A stretch of 64,000 bases of DNA from Pelagibacteraceae bacterium AG-325-J13 (lineage in GTDB: Bacteria > Pseudomonadota > Alphaproteobacteria > Pelagibacterales > Pelagibacteraceae): contig QBYL01000001.1 of NCBI GenBank assembly GCA_003282835.1, positions 186,001 through 250,000 on the forward strand, in the 5' to 3' direction. Under the pieces are notes generated by a model that saw only the letters and a program-made list of their open reading frames with translations, was not told the origin of the DNA and did no database searches. The position numbers and the translations under genes are program-made. Below, piece by piece: positions 1 through 8,026 of this stretch. Every line of letters starts with the position of its first letter. The stretch's first letter is position 1.

Positions 1-315
1 AGAAATAGATGTTCTTGGTGCTACTTTTCTATCTTGTCTTGCATAACCAAAATACGGAATCACTGCTGTTACATTTTTTGCAGAAGATCTTTTTAATGCA
101 TCTATTACTAATAAAAGTTCCATTAAATTATCATTCGCAGGATTAGAAGTAGATTGAATTACGAAAACACTATTTCCTCTTATGTTTTCATTTATTTCTA
201 TGTAGATTTCACCATCAGCAAATCTTCTTATATTAGTATTAACTAATTTAAGTTTTAATTTTTTAGAAATATCTTTGCTTAATTTAATGTTGCTAGTTCC
301 AGATAAAATTTTCAT
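1..315 (-). CDS. prs: Ribose-phosphate pyrophosphokinase (N-terminal part, cut by window edge)
   Basis: Makes PRPP from ribose 5-phosphate and ATP, the precursor for purines, pyrimidines, histidine and NAD. The first 105 codons are visible from the ATG at 315; the rest lies left of the window. The N-terminal family signature is clear: MKILSGTSN, then [10 protein letters not shown], an '[18 protein letters not shown]' block and '[13 protein letters not shown]', which holds the catalytic flexible-loop basic residues. There is no in-frame stop up to position 1. It follows pgeF on the same strand after a 145-base gap, so it probably has its own promoter there. Identification is secure from conserved blocks; completeness cannot be judged. 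Confidence 0.96.
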   Translation of the reverse strand, partial: MKILSGTSNIKLSKDISKKLKLKLVNTNIRRFADGEIYIEINENIRGNSVFVIQSTSNPANDNLMELLLVIDALKRSSAKNVTAVIPYFGYARQDRKVAPRTSIS

Positions 316-391
316 GAAATGTAATTATTTATACAGTTATTTTTAAATGTTTTCAAACCAAATCCATTTTTATGTTGTTTAAGATTTATAC

Positions 392-407
392 GTTAAAGAG
401 CTTTAAC
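392..407. promoter_or_regulatory. 16-bp palindrome upstream of prs
   Basis: GTTAAAG-AG-CTTTAAC is a perfect inverted repeat with 7-bp arms in the 145-base gap between pgeF and prs. Neither side has a T-run, so a classical terminator is not supported. A protein-binding site for prs control is possible but unproven. The rest of the gap is AT-rich with nothing else recognised. Confidence 0.3.
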
Positions 408-460
408 AATTATTAATATAATAATTAATTTTGGCTAAACTTTGACATTTTTCGAATTAT

Positions 461-1219
461 TTAAGAAATTAGACTTATCACAGAAATACATCTTCCATAA
501 TCTTTTTCTTGTGATTTTTGAGATCTTCTATAGCTAAAAAAATTACTCTTTTCCTTAAAGGTATCACGATCAACATGATCGACTCTAATATTAAGTTTTG
601 TAAGCTTGTCATTAACAAATTTTCTTAAATTAAATAATTTCTTAATACTGCCTTTTTTTGAAAAATATATTCTATTTTTTTTTGATTTTAACATAAATTT
701 TTTATAGAAATCTTCATCTACTTCGTAACTTTTTTTCCCAATACAGGGCCCTATACTTGCAAAGATTTTATTCTTTGAATTTAGCTTTCTAAATTTTTTA
801 ATTGTATTTTCTACTATTCCAGATAGAGCTCCCTTCCATCCAGCATGAATACATCCAATTATTTGATTCTTGATATCATAGAGAATGATCGGAACACAGT
901 CTGCAGTTACAACTCCCAAAGAAACATCTTTCTCCTTAGTAATTAAAGCATCTGAGTTAAATCTTTTTAAATTTTTATTTCTTTTATTGATTATAATTGC
1001 TTTATTACTATGTGTTTGATGCATTAAGAATAATTTTTTAAGATTTATTTTCATTTTTTTTGAAACTAAATCTAAATTATTGTAAACATTTTTTTTCTTG
1101 TCTTTAGACCCTTTTCCACAGTTAAGACTTTGATAAATTCCTTTTGAAAATCCTCCTTTTCTAGAAAAAAAACAATGCTTAATGTTTTTAAATTCTTTAA
1201 ATTTTCTTGAGTAATACAT
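461..1219 (-). CDS. pgeF: Peptidoglycan editing factor / LACC1-family purine nucleoside enzyme
   Basis: A 252-aa YfiH/LACC1 (Cu-oxidase_4) family protein. Family members act on purine nucleosides, and PgeF in E. coli keeps mis-incorporated residues out of peptidoglycan. The metal-site motifs are all present: 'MHQTHS' near residue 66, 'VTADCVPI' near 103, 'HAGWKGA' near 124 and 'GPCIG' near 156. Full length for the family. Its start codon touches the stop of the MidA-type gene upstream (both at 1219), so the two are translationally coupled in an lgt-midA-pgeF operon, an order common in Alphaproteobacteria. The physiological substrate here is inferred from the family only. Confidence 0.9.
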   Translation of the reverse strand: MYYSRKFKEFKNIKHCFFSRKGGFSKGIYQSLNCGKGSKDKKKNVYNNLDLVSKKMKINLKKLFLMHQTHSNKAIIINKRNKNLKRFNSDALITKEKDVSLGVVTADCVPIILYDIKNQIIGCIHAGWKGALSGIVENTIKKFRKLNSKNKIFASIGPCIGKKSYEVDEDFYKKFMLKSKKNRIYFSKKGSIKKLFNLRKFVNDKLTKLNIRVDHVDRDTFKEKSNFFSYRRSQKSQEKDYGRCISVISLIS

Positions 1220-2283
1220 TATTCAAATCCTAAAAAGTTATCTTTTTTAGCTTTATATGTGAAAATAACCTTAAATAAATTACCCATCAATTTCTTGTCT
1301 AATAGTCTTCTTAATCTTAAATATAGATTAGACTGATCTTTGAAACTCATTTTTTGACTTAAATTATTAGCCCTCTCTATAATTCCCATTCTTTCCAAAA
1401 AAAATTTTTGAGTGACAATCTTTTTTACCTTTAAACTATTTTTAATAAAATATTCATTTAAAAGATTGAAATTAACTAATGAAGTTATATCAGCTTTGCC
1501 TAAATTATGTAACGGGTTATTTTTTTTATGATTTAAAAGTGATTGTAATGTGTTTCTATTTGCAGGTATTAAATATCCATAATCAATTAACAAAAGACCA
1601 CCCCCAAGCTTAGATATCTTTTTAATTATTTTTTCTAGCTCATAAAATCCCAACTTTGGGTATTCAATAAACTTTAGATTTTTTAAAACTTTAAATTTTT
1701 TAATCTGCAAAATATCTTTTTTAGTAGCTTTTTTGTATATTTCATCGATTTTATTTTTCTTATTAAGTGAAAAATGTTTTTCCATGAAAATATTTTTTTT
1801 TTGAGAAAATTGCTTAACTGGTATTGCGTCAAAAAACTCATTACCAAAAAAAATAACAGGTCCTTTTTTTAAACTAGTAAAATTTTTTATCCATTTAACC
1901 TTTGAATTATTTATTTTTTTTTTTTGTAAATTCTTTAATAAATTGCTTTTCTCATATAAATAAATATTGGTAGATTTATTAAACAAAGGAAATTTTTGAA
2001 ATGTATTGAGCAAAATTTTTGTTAAACTTCCATCACCAGGACCAAGCTCAACTATATTAAATCTTTTTGGCTTTCCTAAAGTGTTCCAAGCTGTAATAAG
2101 CCAAATACCAATCATTTCAGAGAATAAATTAGAAACTCCCGGAGCAGTTATAAAATCGCCAACTTTACCAAAAGGAATTTTTGATGAGTAATAACTTGAT
2201 TTTTTATTATAAAGAACGTTTTCAATAAATTTATCAACAGGAAGTATTTTTGAATTATTAAAAAATTTTTTATTTGATCTCAT
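1219..2283 (-). CDS. MidA/NDUFAF7-type class I SAM-dependent methyltransferase
   Basis: A 354-aa DUF185 protein. The mitochondrial relative NDUFAF7 (MidA) methylates an arginine of a complex I subunit; the bacterial role is presumed similar. The N-terminal signature 'GDFITAPGVSNLFSEMIG' and the SAM-binding 'IVELGPGDGSLTKILL' near residue 77 are clear, followed by 'FGNEFFDAIPVKQF' and 'LLIDYGY'. It overlaps the 3' end of lgt by 14 bases and abuts pgeF, so it is the middle gene of a three-gene operon. The family call is strong; target protein is inference. Confidence 0.9.
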   Translation of the reverse strand: MRSNKKFFNNSKILPVDKFIENVLYNKKSSYYSSKIPFGKVGDFITAPGVSNLFSEMIGIWLITAWNTLGKPKRFNIVELGPGDGSLTKILLNTFQKFPLFNKSTNIYLYEKSNLLKNLQKKKINNSKVKWIKNFTSLKKGPVIFFGNEFFDAIPVKQFSQKKNIFMEKHFSLNKKNKIDEIYKKATKKDILQIKKFKVLKNLKFIEYPKLGFYELEKIIKKISKLGGGLLLIDYGYLIPANRNTLQSLLNHKKNNPLHNLGKADITSLVNFNLLNEYFIKNSLKVKKIVTQKFFLERMGIIERANNLSQKMSFKDQSNLYLRLRRLLDKKLMGNLFKVIFTYKAKKDNFLGFE

Positions 2284-3058
2284 CTTTTTTGAAAAAAATA
2301 ATTACACCAGCTATTACCATTAAAATACTCAAAATCATTCCCATGCTTATTAAATTAAAAAAATACCCAACTTGTAAATCAGGTTCTCTAAAGAACTCAG
2401 AAAATATTCTAAAAATACCATAAAAAATTAAAAAAATATAAGAACAGGTTCCGCTCTTATAATTGTCTTTAAATAAAATAAAATTCATAATTATAAACAA
2501 AACTATACCTTCTAAAAAAGCTTCGTATAATTGAGAGGGGTGTCTCATATTATTATCAACACTTGGAAAAATAACCCCCCAAAAGACATCAGTTGTTTTA
2601 CCTACTAGCTCTCCATTAATAAAATTAGCTATACGTCCAAAAAAAATTCCTATTGGAGCAACAAAAGAAATTATATCTAGCAAGAAAAAGGTTGGTATTT
2701 TTTTCTTAACTGAAAACCAATAAGTGCCAAGAATAATTCCTGCCAGCGCTCCATGAAAAGACATACCTCCTTTCCAAATTTTTAGAATATCTAATGGATT
2801 TGACGCGTAATATTCAAGATTATAAAATAAAACATATCCAATTCTACCTCCTAGCAACATAAATATGATTATATATGTAATTAAGTTATCAAATTCTTTG
2901 ATGTCAAAATTAAAATTTAGATTTTGAAATTTTTTTACAATGATTATTTTACCTAGCCACCAGCCGATTAAAATTCCAAAAATGTAAGCAAGTGAATACC
3001 ATCTTATCGCCAAAAACCCAAAATCAAATAAAATAGGGTCTAAATTGTGGGTATACAT
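2270..3058 (-). CDS. lgt: Prolipoprotein diacylglyceryl transferase
   Basis: Transfers diacylglycerol from phosphatidylglycerol to the lipobox cysteine of prolipoproteins in the inner membrane. The 262-aa protein is polytopic with about seven hydrophobic segments. It carries the family signature 'GRIANFINGELVGK' near residue 141, 'HPSQLYEA' near 173 and 'GGRIGYVLFYN' near 70. Two lipoproteins in this window (BamD and the cassette protein at 61687) would be substrates. First gene of the lgt-midA-pgeF operon, divergent from the ubiK-like gene across only 51 bases, so both promoters lie in that gap. Confidence 0.96.
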   Translation of the reverse strand: MYTHNLDPILFDFGFLAIRWYSLAYIFGILIGWWLGKIIIVKKFQNLNFNFDIKEFDNLITYIIIFMLLGGRIGYVLFYNLEYYASNPLDILKIWKGGMSFHGALAGIILGTYWFSVKKKIPTFFLLDIISFVAPIGIFFGRIANFINGELVGKTTDVFWGVIFPSVDNNMRHPSQLYEAFLEGIVLFIIMNFILFKDNYKSGTCSYIFLIFYGIFRIFSEFFREPDLQVGYFFNLISMGMILSILMVIAGVIIFFKKDEIK

Positions 3059-3109
3059 AATTTCTTATATCATATTTGAAATTATTTTTTCTATCAAATA
3101 AGATCAATT

Positions 3110-3352
3110 ATGAGCAATTCTGAAAAATTATTAAAGACTTTATCTAGTTTAATTGAGAATAGTGTTTTAACCTCAAAAGATATTAAAAAAGAAATTTCAA
3201 CTGACCTAAAATTTACAAGAGACAAATTAATTAACAAATTTCAACTTGTTTCGAGAGAAGAATTTGAAATTTTGAAAAAAATGGTCCAAAAACAAGAAAT
3301 AGCTTTAAAGAAAATATCAAAAAAAAAATCTAAAAAGGCAAAGAAATCTTAA
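3110..3352 (+). CDS. ubiK: UbiK-like accessory factor (BMFP/YqiC family)
   Basis: An 80-aa helical, coiled-coil protein of the BMFP family. In E. coli UbiK assists ubiquinone biosynthesis with UbiJ and can bind membranes. 'SREEFEILKKMVQKQEIALKKI' is the conserved C-terminal coiled-coil with the typical 'R.EF' start, followed by a lysine-rich tail. Its last 23 bases overlap convergently with the end of the histidine kinase gene on the other strand. Length is normal for the family; the link to ubiquinone is from family knowledge. Confidence 0.75.
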   Translation: MSNSEKLLKTLSSLIENSVLTSKDIKKEISTDLKFTRDKLINKFQLVSREEFEILKKMVQKQEIALKKISKKKSKKAKKS

Positions 3353-4649
3353 CTAACAAACCGTTATATTTACTTTTTCCAAGTTGAATATTTCCCCCAT
3401 GAGAATTTATTATGTCTTCGACTATCGCTAACCCTAATCCAACTCCTGATTTATTTAAGTTTCTACTTTTATCAAGTCTAAAAAATGGTTTAAAAACATT
3501 TCTATACTGATCCTCTGAAATACCTGGCCCATCATCTTCAATACTAACAATAATTAAATTTAAACCTTTTTGAATTTTTACATAAACTTTTTTTCCATAA
3601 ACTAAACCATTTTGAATTACATTTTCAAAACATCTTGTTAATGCTAGCGGTCTTCCTTTTAAAAAGATTTCTTCAGAATTTAATAGACTTAAATTCTTAT
3701 TGTTAAAATTCCTTTCAATTTTAATTAATAATTCAGATACGTTAAAAGAAACTGTATTTTCTTGAGATTGTGTTTTAGCAAATTGTAAATAATCATTGAG
3801 CATACTTTCCATTTCATCGATATCTTTGGACATTTTTTCAGAAATATTTTTTTGCTCAATCATTGCTAATTGTAGCTTTAGTCTTGTTAAAGGTGTTCTA
3901 AGGTCATGACTAATACCAGACAGCATTTCAGATCTCTGATTAAGATGGCGATTTATTCTTTTAGCCATCCTATCAAATTCATACGCCGCCTTTCTAATCT
4001 CAGAAGCTCCTGATGGTCTAAAATCATTAACATAATCTCCTTTACCAAAGCGTTCAGCAGCTTTGGCCAATCTAACTAATGGTTTTGTTTGGTTCTTTAA
4101 GAATACTAGTGCAATTAAAATTAAAACTATTGAAGGAAGTGTTGTCCACAAAACAAATAGCCTCACAGAGGAAGGCGATATTGTTTCCTTTGGTACTAAA
4201 AATTCAATTACTTCATCGTTTTCTAATTTAATTTTTATTTCAACCGCATTTTTAAATTTTGAGGTATTAAACCAATAATTATTATTTCCGAAAGAAGATT
4301 TTAATTCTCGTCTTAGAGACCTATCCATTGGGCTAAATTTTCTTTCACCTGTCGTTTTTGGGAAAGGATCATTATTTATATCTATCTCAAAATTAAAATT
4401 ATTTTTGTAACTATCTGTAAAAAAATCCATATTTTCTTTATTGTTTAAATAAGCACTTTCAATTGTTTTAAGCTGTGAGACTAATGAGCGAGTTATATTT
4501 TTATTAGCTTTTATCCATATGCTATCATAGAAAACTATAGTGATAATTAATTGTAGTATTATTGTAGGAGCTGCCACAATAATTAAAGCTCTATAGAATA
4601 ATCTTTTTGGTAATATTATTTTTAAAAATTTATTCAACCCAGAGAACAT
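3330..4649 (-). CDS. EnvZ-type membrane sensor histidine kinase
   Basis: A 439-aa sensor kinase. It has a transmembrane segment near residues 20-42, a periplasmic domain of about 120 residues and a second membrane segment near 166-184. A HAMP domain follows ('NQTKPLVRLAKAAERFGKGDY'). The H-box 'GISHDLRTPLTRLKLQL' carries the phospho-accepting His near residue 250. The N box ('ENVIQNGLVYG'), 'DDGPGI' G1 box and 'GVGLGLAIV' G2 box complete an intact HATPase domain. It overlaps the response regulator upstream by 20 bases, so the pair is coupled. The signal it senses cannot be read from the sequence. Confidence 0.93.
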   Translation of the reverse strand: MFSGLNKFLKIILPKRLFYRALIIVAAPTIILQLIITIVFYDSIWIKANKNITRSLVSQLKTIESAYLNNKENMDFFTDSYKNNFNFEIDINNDPFPKTTGERKFSPMDRSLRRELKSSFGNNNYWFNTSKFKNAVEIKIKLENDEVIEFLVPKETISPSSVRLFVLWTTLPSIVLILIALVFLKNQTKPLVRLAKAAERFGKGDYVNDFRPSGASEIRKAAYEFDRMAKRINRHLNQRSEMLSGISHDLRTPLTRLKLQLAMIEQKNISEKMSKDIDEMESMLNDYLQFAKTQSQENTVSFNVSELLIKIERNFNNKNLSLLNSEEIFLKGRPLALTRCFENVIQNGLVYGKKVYVKIQKGLNLIIVSIEDDGPGISEDQYRNVFKPFFRLDKSRNLNKSGVGLGLAIVEDIINSHGGNIQLGKSKYNGLLVKISLPF

Positions 4650-5307
4650 ATCCCGTACCTCTTATTGTTTGTAAATATTTTGGATTTTTTGGATTACTTT
4701 CCAATTTTTGTCTAAGTCGGGTAATCATAACATCGATTGATCTTTCTTGAGTTATACCAGATATTTTACCTATCTCGTTACGCGTATAAGTTTTTCCAGG
4801 ATTTGCTAACATTTCAATTAGAACTTTTTTTTCTGACATATTTATTTTTCTTAATTTTTCCTTAAAAATTATATTCATTTTACTAAGATTGATTTTAGCT
4901 TTACCAACAAAATAACTAGAGTTTAAATCTAATTTATAATTATTTTTTACTATATTTTTGATCCTTAGCAAAAGTTCTTTAGGTTCAAATGGCTTTGAAA
5001 TATAGTCATCTGCTCCCAATTCTAACCCTCTAATTCTATTCTCTACTTCTCCTTTAGCAGTTAAAAGTATAATAGGTATATTATTATTTTTTTTAATTTC
5101 TTTTGTTAATTCATAACCATCTTGACCTGGCATCATTACATCTAAAATAATTATATCGAATTTAAAATAAGAAACTTTTAACTTAGCATTTTCAGCATTT
5201 TCCGAAGTTGAAATCAAATAACCATTATCACTTAGATATTCTTTAAGGAGATCCCTTATTCGGTTATCATCATCAACAATTAAAATATGCAATTTATTAT
5301 TTTCCAT
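4630..5307 (-). CDS. OmpR-family response regulator, PetR-like
   Basis: A 225-aa two-domain regulator. The receiver has the acidic pair 'VDDDNR', the phospho-acceptor Asp in 'IILDVMMPGQDG' near residue 55 and the conserved Lys in 'SKPFEPKEL'. A C-terminal winged helix follows, ending 'QTIRGTGYVLW'. It overlaps the MarR gene upstream by 11 bases and the sensor kinase downstream by 20. A MarR regulator directly before an OmpR regulator matches the petP-petR pair of Rhodobacter, which is needed for cytochrome bc1 expression there. Orthology is inferred from gene order and family, and no pet genes are in the window. Confidence 0.92.
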   Translation of the reverse strand: MENNKLHILIVDDDNRIRDLLKEYLSDNGYLISTSENAENAKLKVSYFKFDIIILDVMMPGQDGYELTKEIKKNNNIPIILLTAKGEVENRIRGLELGADDYISKPFEPKELLLRIKNIVKNNYKLDLNSSYFVGKAKINLSKMNIIFKEKLRKINMSEKKVLIEMLANPGKTYTRNEIGKISGITQERSIDVMITRLRQKLESNPKNPKYLQTIRGTGYVLWVE

Positions 5308-5737
5308 CTATAATTTTTTTAAGTACTTCTTTAAATTTGATTACTGACTCTGGATTTGAATTTTTTAAAGCATTAAAAATTCTTTTTTTTTGTTTATTAT
5401 ACACAGCTTCAAAAAAAATCCTTCCCTCTTTGTCTAAATATAAATTTTTTTTTCTTGTGTCGTTAGGACTTTTAATCTGTTTAATCATTTTTGATTTTAT
5501 CAAATCTCTTAATACTCTATTTAGACTTTGTTTTGTTATTTTCAACTTAAACATTAGTTCACCTAAATTGATACCGGGATTCCTCTCTATTAAGTTTAAT
5601 GATCTTAAATGAGCCGGACCAAAAAATTTTTTTTTTAAAACTTGTTTAGGGTCTGAAAATGTTTCTCTGTAAGCGTAAAACAAAAGTTGTATAAAGTCTT
5701 TAATTTGTTCATCTTTTAGGTAAAGTAATTCTTTCAT
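5297..5737 (-). CDS. MarR-family transcriptional regulator, PetP-like
   Basis: A 146-aa winged-helix protein. The DNA-binding core is 'HLRSLNLIERNPGINLGELMFKLKITKQSLNRVLRDLIKSKMI' in type, with the wing 'DTRKKNLYLDKEGR' near residues 98-111. It is first in the operon MarR-response regulator-histidine kinase, all overlapping. The gap to the divergent ilvE contains inverted repeats that could be its operator. Assignment to MarR is firm. The PetP identity rests on its position next to a PetR-like regulator. Confidence 0.88.
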   Translation of the reverse strand: MKELLYLKDEQIKDFIQLLFYAYRETFSDPKQVLKKKFFGPAHLRSLNLIERNPGINLGELMFKLKITKQSLNRVLRDLIKSKMIKQIKSPNDTRKKNLYLDKEGRIFFEAVYNKQKKRIFNALKNSNPESVIKFKEVLKKIIDGK

Positions 5738-5742
5738 AATGG

Positions 5743-5778
5743 TAAGTTATATTGACTTATCTTAATAAGAAATATACT
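5743..5778 (+). promoter_or_regulatory. Candidate MarR operator and ilvE promoter
   Basis: The 75-base gap between the MarR-type gene and ilvE holds two overlapping dyads. One is TAAGT-N7-ACTTA at 5743-5759; the other is CTTAT-CTTA-ATAAG at 5756-5769. A -35-like TTGACT (5752-5757) and a -10-like TATACT (5773-5778) are separated by 15 bases, slightly short. Autoregulation of the MarR gene and co-control of ilvE would fit, but this is inference from position. Confidence 0.4.
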
Positions 5779-5812
5779 TTTTTGAAATAAAAAAATCTAT
5801 ATATTTACTAAA

Positions 5813-6700
5813 ATGGAAAGCGTACCATACGATAAGAGATCTGGAAAAATTTGGTATAACGGTAAAACCTTAGACTGGGCTGATGCTAATATACATATTT
5901 TGAGTCATGGACTTCATTATGCTAGTTGTGTATTTGAGGGTGAACGTGTTTATGATGGTGAAATTTTTAAATTAGAAGAACACACTGAAAGACTTTTTTA
6001 TTCCGCAAAAAGAATGGGTATCGAAGTTCCGTATAGTCAAAGAGAAATTAATGAAGCTTGTAAGAAAATTGTTAACATCCAAAAAGTAAACAATGGTTAT
6101 GTCAGACCCGTAATTTGGAGAGGCAGTGAAATGATGGCTATTTCTGCTCAAAAAAATAAAATTCATGTGGCTATTGCAACTTGGGAATGGGGTTCATATT
6201 TTGATCCTAAGCTTAAATTAAAAGGTATAAAATTAAATATTTCTTCTTGGAGAAGACCTAACCCTAATTCAGTTCCATGGGATACTAAAGCATCTGGTTT
6301 ATACATGATTTGCACTCTTTCAAAGCATGAAGCTGAAAGCAAAGGCTTTACTGACTCTCTAATGTTGGATCACGAAGGTAATATTGCTGAAGCTACAGGA
6401 GCAAACATTTTTTTCAAAGATAAAAAAGGAGAAATACATACTCCTACACCAGACTCTTTTCTGGATGGTATTACACGGAGAGAGGTTATTAAAATTGCTA
6501 AAAAGAAAGGTATTAAAATTTTTGAAAGAAAAATAGCACCTGAAGAAATGAAAAACTTTGTTGGCTGTTTTTTAACAGGCACAGCAGCTGAAATTACACC
6601 AGTCTCACAAATAGAGGACTATAAATTTGAAGTTTGTAATATTATTTCCGATTTAATTGAAACTTATCAGTCTTTAGTTAGAAAAAAAACTGCTGCTTAA
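5813..6700 (+). CDS. ilvE: Branched-chain amino acid aminotransferase
   Basis: PLP-dependent class IV transaminase that makes or degrades Leu, Ile and Val with glutamate/2-oxoglutarate. 295 aa, full length. Visible family blocks are 'LSHGLHYASCVFEGERVY' near residue 28, the PLP-lysine region 'WDTKASGLYM', 'GFTDSLMLDHEGNIAEATGANIFF' and 'DGITRREVI'. It stands alone on the plus strand, divergent from the MarR operon and overlapping convergently by 4 bases with the methyltransferase downstream. D-amino-acid transaminases share the fold, but the residue blocks favour IlvE. Confidence 0.92.
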   Translation: MESVPYDKRSGKIWYNGKTLDWADANIHILSHGLHYASCVFEGERVYDGEIFKLEEHTERLFYSAKRMGIEVPYSQREINEACKKIVNIQKVNNGYVRPVIWRGSEMMAISAQKNKIHVAIATWEWGSYFDPKLKLKGIKLNISSWRRPNPNSVPWDTKASGLYMICTLSKHEAESKGFTDSLMLDHEGNIAEATGANIFFKDKKGEIHTPTPDSFLDGITRREVIKIAKKKGIKIFERKIAPEEMKNFVGCFLTGTAAEITPVSQIEDYKFEVCNIISDLIETYQSLVRKKTAA

Positions 6701-7440
6701 TTTTTAGCTGCTGTAATCAATACAGACCACGCAAATAACTTAAAAAAATTAAATTTAAACAATATTTGGTCCAATCTTGATAGTAGTTTGAATGTCTGTG
6801 ATTCTATTGGATCTTTATAAAAGGGAAAAAAAATTAAGGTCAAAAAACCGTAGTATTTAATTTTTGTGCTTGCGAATTTTCCTTTTATGTAATCAAAATC
6901 TTCTTTTATCAGAGGATGCTCATCTTTTGATCTAGAATTAGGCGTAAGTTTTCTGTAAATATTTATTAATGGGTTAGTGCCTAAAGGTTCAACAAAAACA
7001 ATACTTCCATTTGGTTTTAAAATTCTATGAATTTCATCTAAGCATTTATTAAATTGAAGATGATGCAAAATACCAGTACCATAAACAACATCGAAACTGT
7101 TATTGTCAAACTTTGTTTTCTCACAATTGTCCACACTAAAGTCAACATTAATTTTTAAATCATTTGCTTTAGTTTTTGCTTTATTAATTGAAACTTCTGA
7201 AATATCAATGCCATAAACTTTATTAGGTTTATAATTTATTATTTTTTCAACAAAAGTACCTATACCACAACCGTAATCTAAGACGTCCGATCCTTTAACC
7301 TTTTGTTTTAGAAATAAAAAAAAATCCTCATTTATATTATATATTGATTTATAAAATATATTTTCGAATCTCCCTTTTTTTTTAGATTGAAGCTTATTGT
7401 GAAAATCTTTTTCTCTTAAATTTATTTTAGATAAATCCAC
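6697..7440 (-). CDS. Class I SAM-dependent methyltransferase of unknown substrate
   Basis: A 247-aa methyltransferase (Methyltransf_11 type). Motif I is 'VLDYGCGIGTFVEKI' near residue 53, motif II 'VYGIDIS', and motif IV 'FDVVYGTGILHHL' is followed by 'ILKPNGSIVFVEPLG'. The C-terminal 80 residues contain hydrophobic, aromatic stretches that could sit on the membrane. Its start shares position 7440 with the pgsA stop, so it is the last gene of a uvrB-to-pgsA run on the minus strand. A lipid or quinone substrate would fit the neighbour pgsA, but the sequence does not settle it. Confidence 0.8.
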   Translation of the reverse strand: MDLSKINLREKDFHNKLQSKKKGRFENIFYKSIYNINEDFFLFLKQKVKGSDVLDYGCGIGTFVEKIINYKPNKVYGIDISEVSINKAKTKANDLKINVDFSVDNCEKTKFDNNSFDVVYGTGILHHLQFNKCLDEIHRILKPNGSIVFVEPLGTNPLINIYRKLTPNSRSKDEHPLIKEDFDYIKGKFASTKIKYYGFLTLIFFPFYKDPIESQTFKLLSRLDQILFKFNFFKLFAWSVLITAAKN

Positions 7441-8021
7441 TATATATCCTTGTTATCTTCATTAATAGCATGATCAATTCCTTTTCTCAAATAGTCGTAT
7501 CCTGTATATAATGTTAAAAAGGCAGCTAACCACAAAAGAATTATACCTATAACTTGCGCGTTATAATCTTGAAAATTAATTAGTTTGTTTCCACTTTCGC
7601 CTGTTAAAAGTATTGCTATAGAAAGCATTTGAATAAAAGTTTTCAATTTTGCTAAGCTTGTTACTTGCATAGATACTCTTCCTTTGGCCAAAAACTCTCT
7701 TAGTCCAGAAATAAGAATCTCCCTAGTAAGAATAATTATTGCAGCAATCACTTCGTAGTTTTTGATAGTCCCATTCATAACCAATAATATCAAAGCTGTT
7801 GCAATTAAAATTTTATCTGCGATAGGATCTAAAAGTTCACCTAGTTTAGACTCTTCTTTAAATAGCCTTGCTAAAAGCCCATCCAAATAATCTGTAAAAC
7901 TAGCCAATACAAATAAAAAAAACGGAATTAAATCACCAAAAAAACCTGGAATATAAAATGATACCACAAAAATAGGTACAATTATAATTCTGCCAATTGT
8001 TAAAATATTAGGTATCTTCAT
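7440..8021 (-). CDS. pgsA: CDP-diacylglycerol--glycerol-3-phosphate 3-phosphatidyltransferase
   Basis: Catalyses the committed step to phosphatidylglycerol in the inner membrane. 193 aa, polytopic. The CDP-alcohol phosphotransferase signature D-x2-DG-x2-AR-x8-G-x3-D-x3-D is complete near residues 43-68 (starts DYLDGLLAR, ends GELLDPIAD). The first residues 'MKIPNILTIGRI' are typical. It follows uvrC by 5 bases, the uvrC-pgsA order known from many proteobacteria. Confidence 0.95.
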   Translation of the reverse strand: MKIPNILTIGRIIIVPIFVVSFYIPGFFGDLIPFFLFVLASFTDYLDGLLARLFKEESKLGELLDPIADKILIATALILLVMNGTIKNYEVIAAIIILTREILISGLREFLAKGRVSMQVTSLAKLKTFIQMLSIAILLTGESGNKLINFQDYNAQVIGIILLWLAAFLTLYTGYDYLRKGIDHAINEDNKDI

Positions 8022-8026
8022 TTTTT

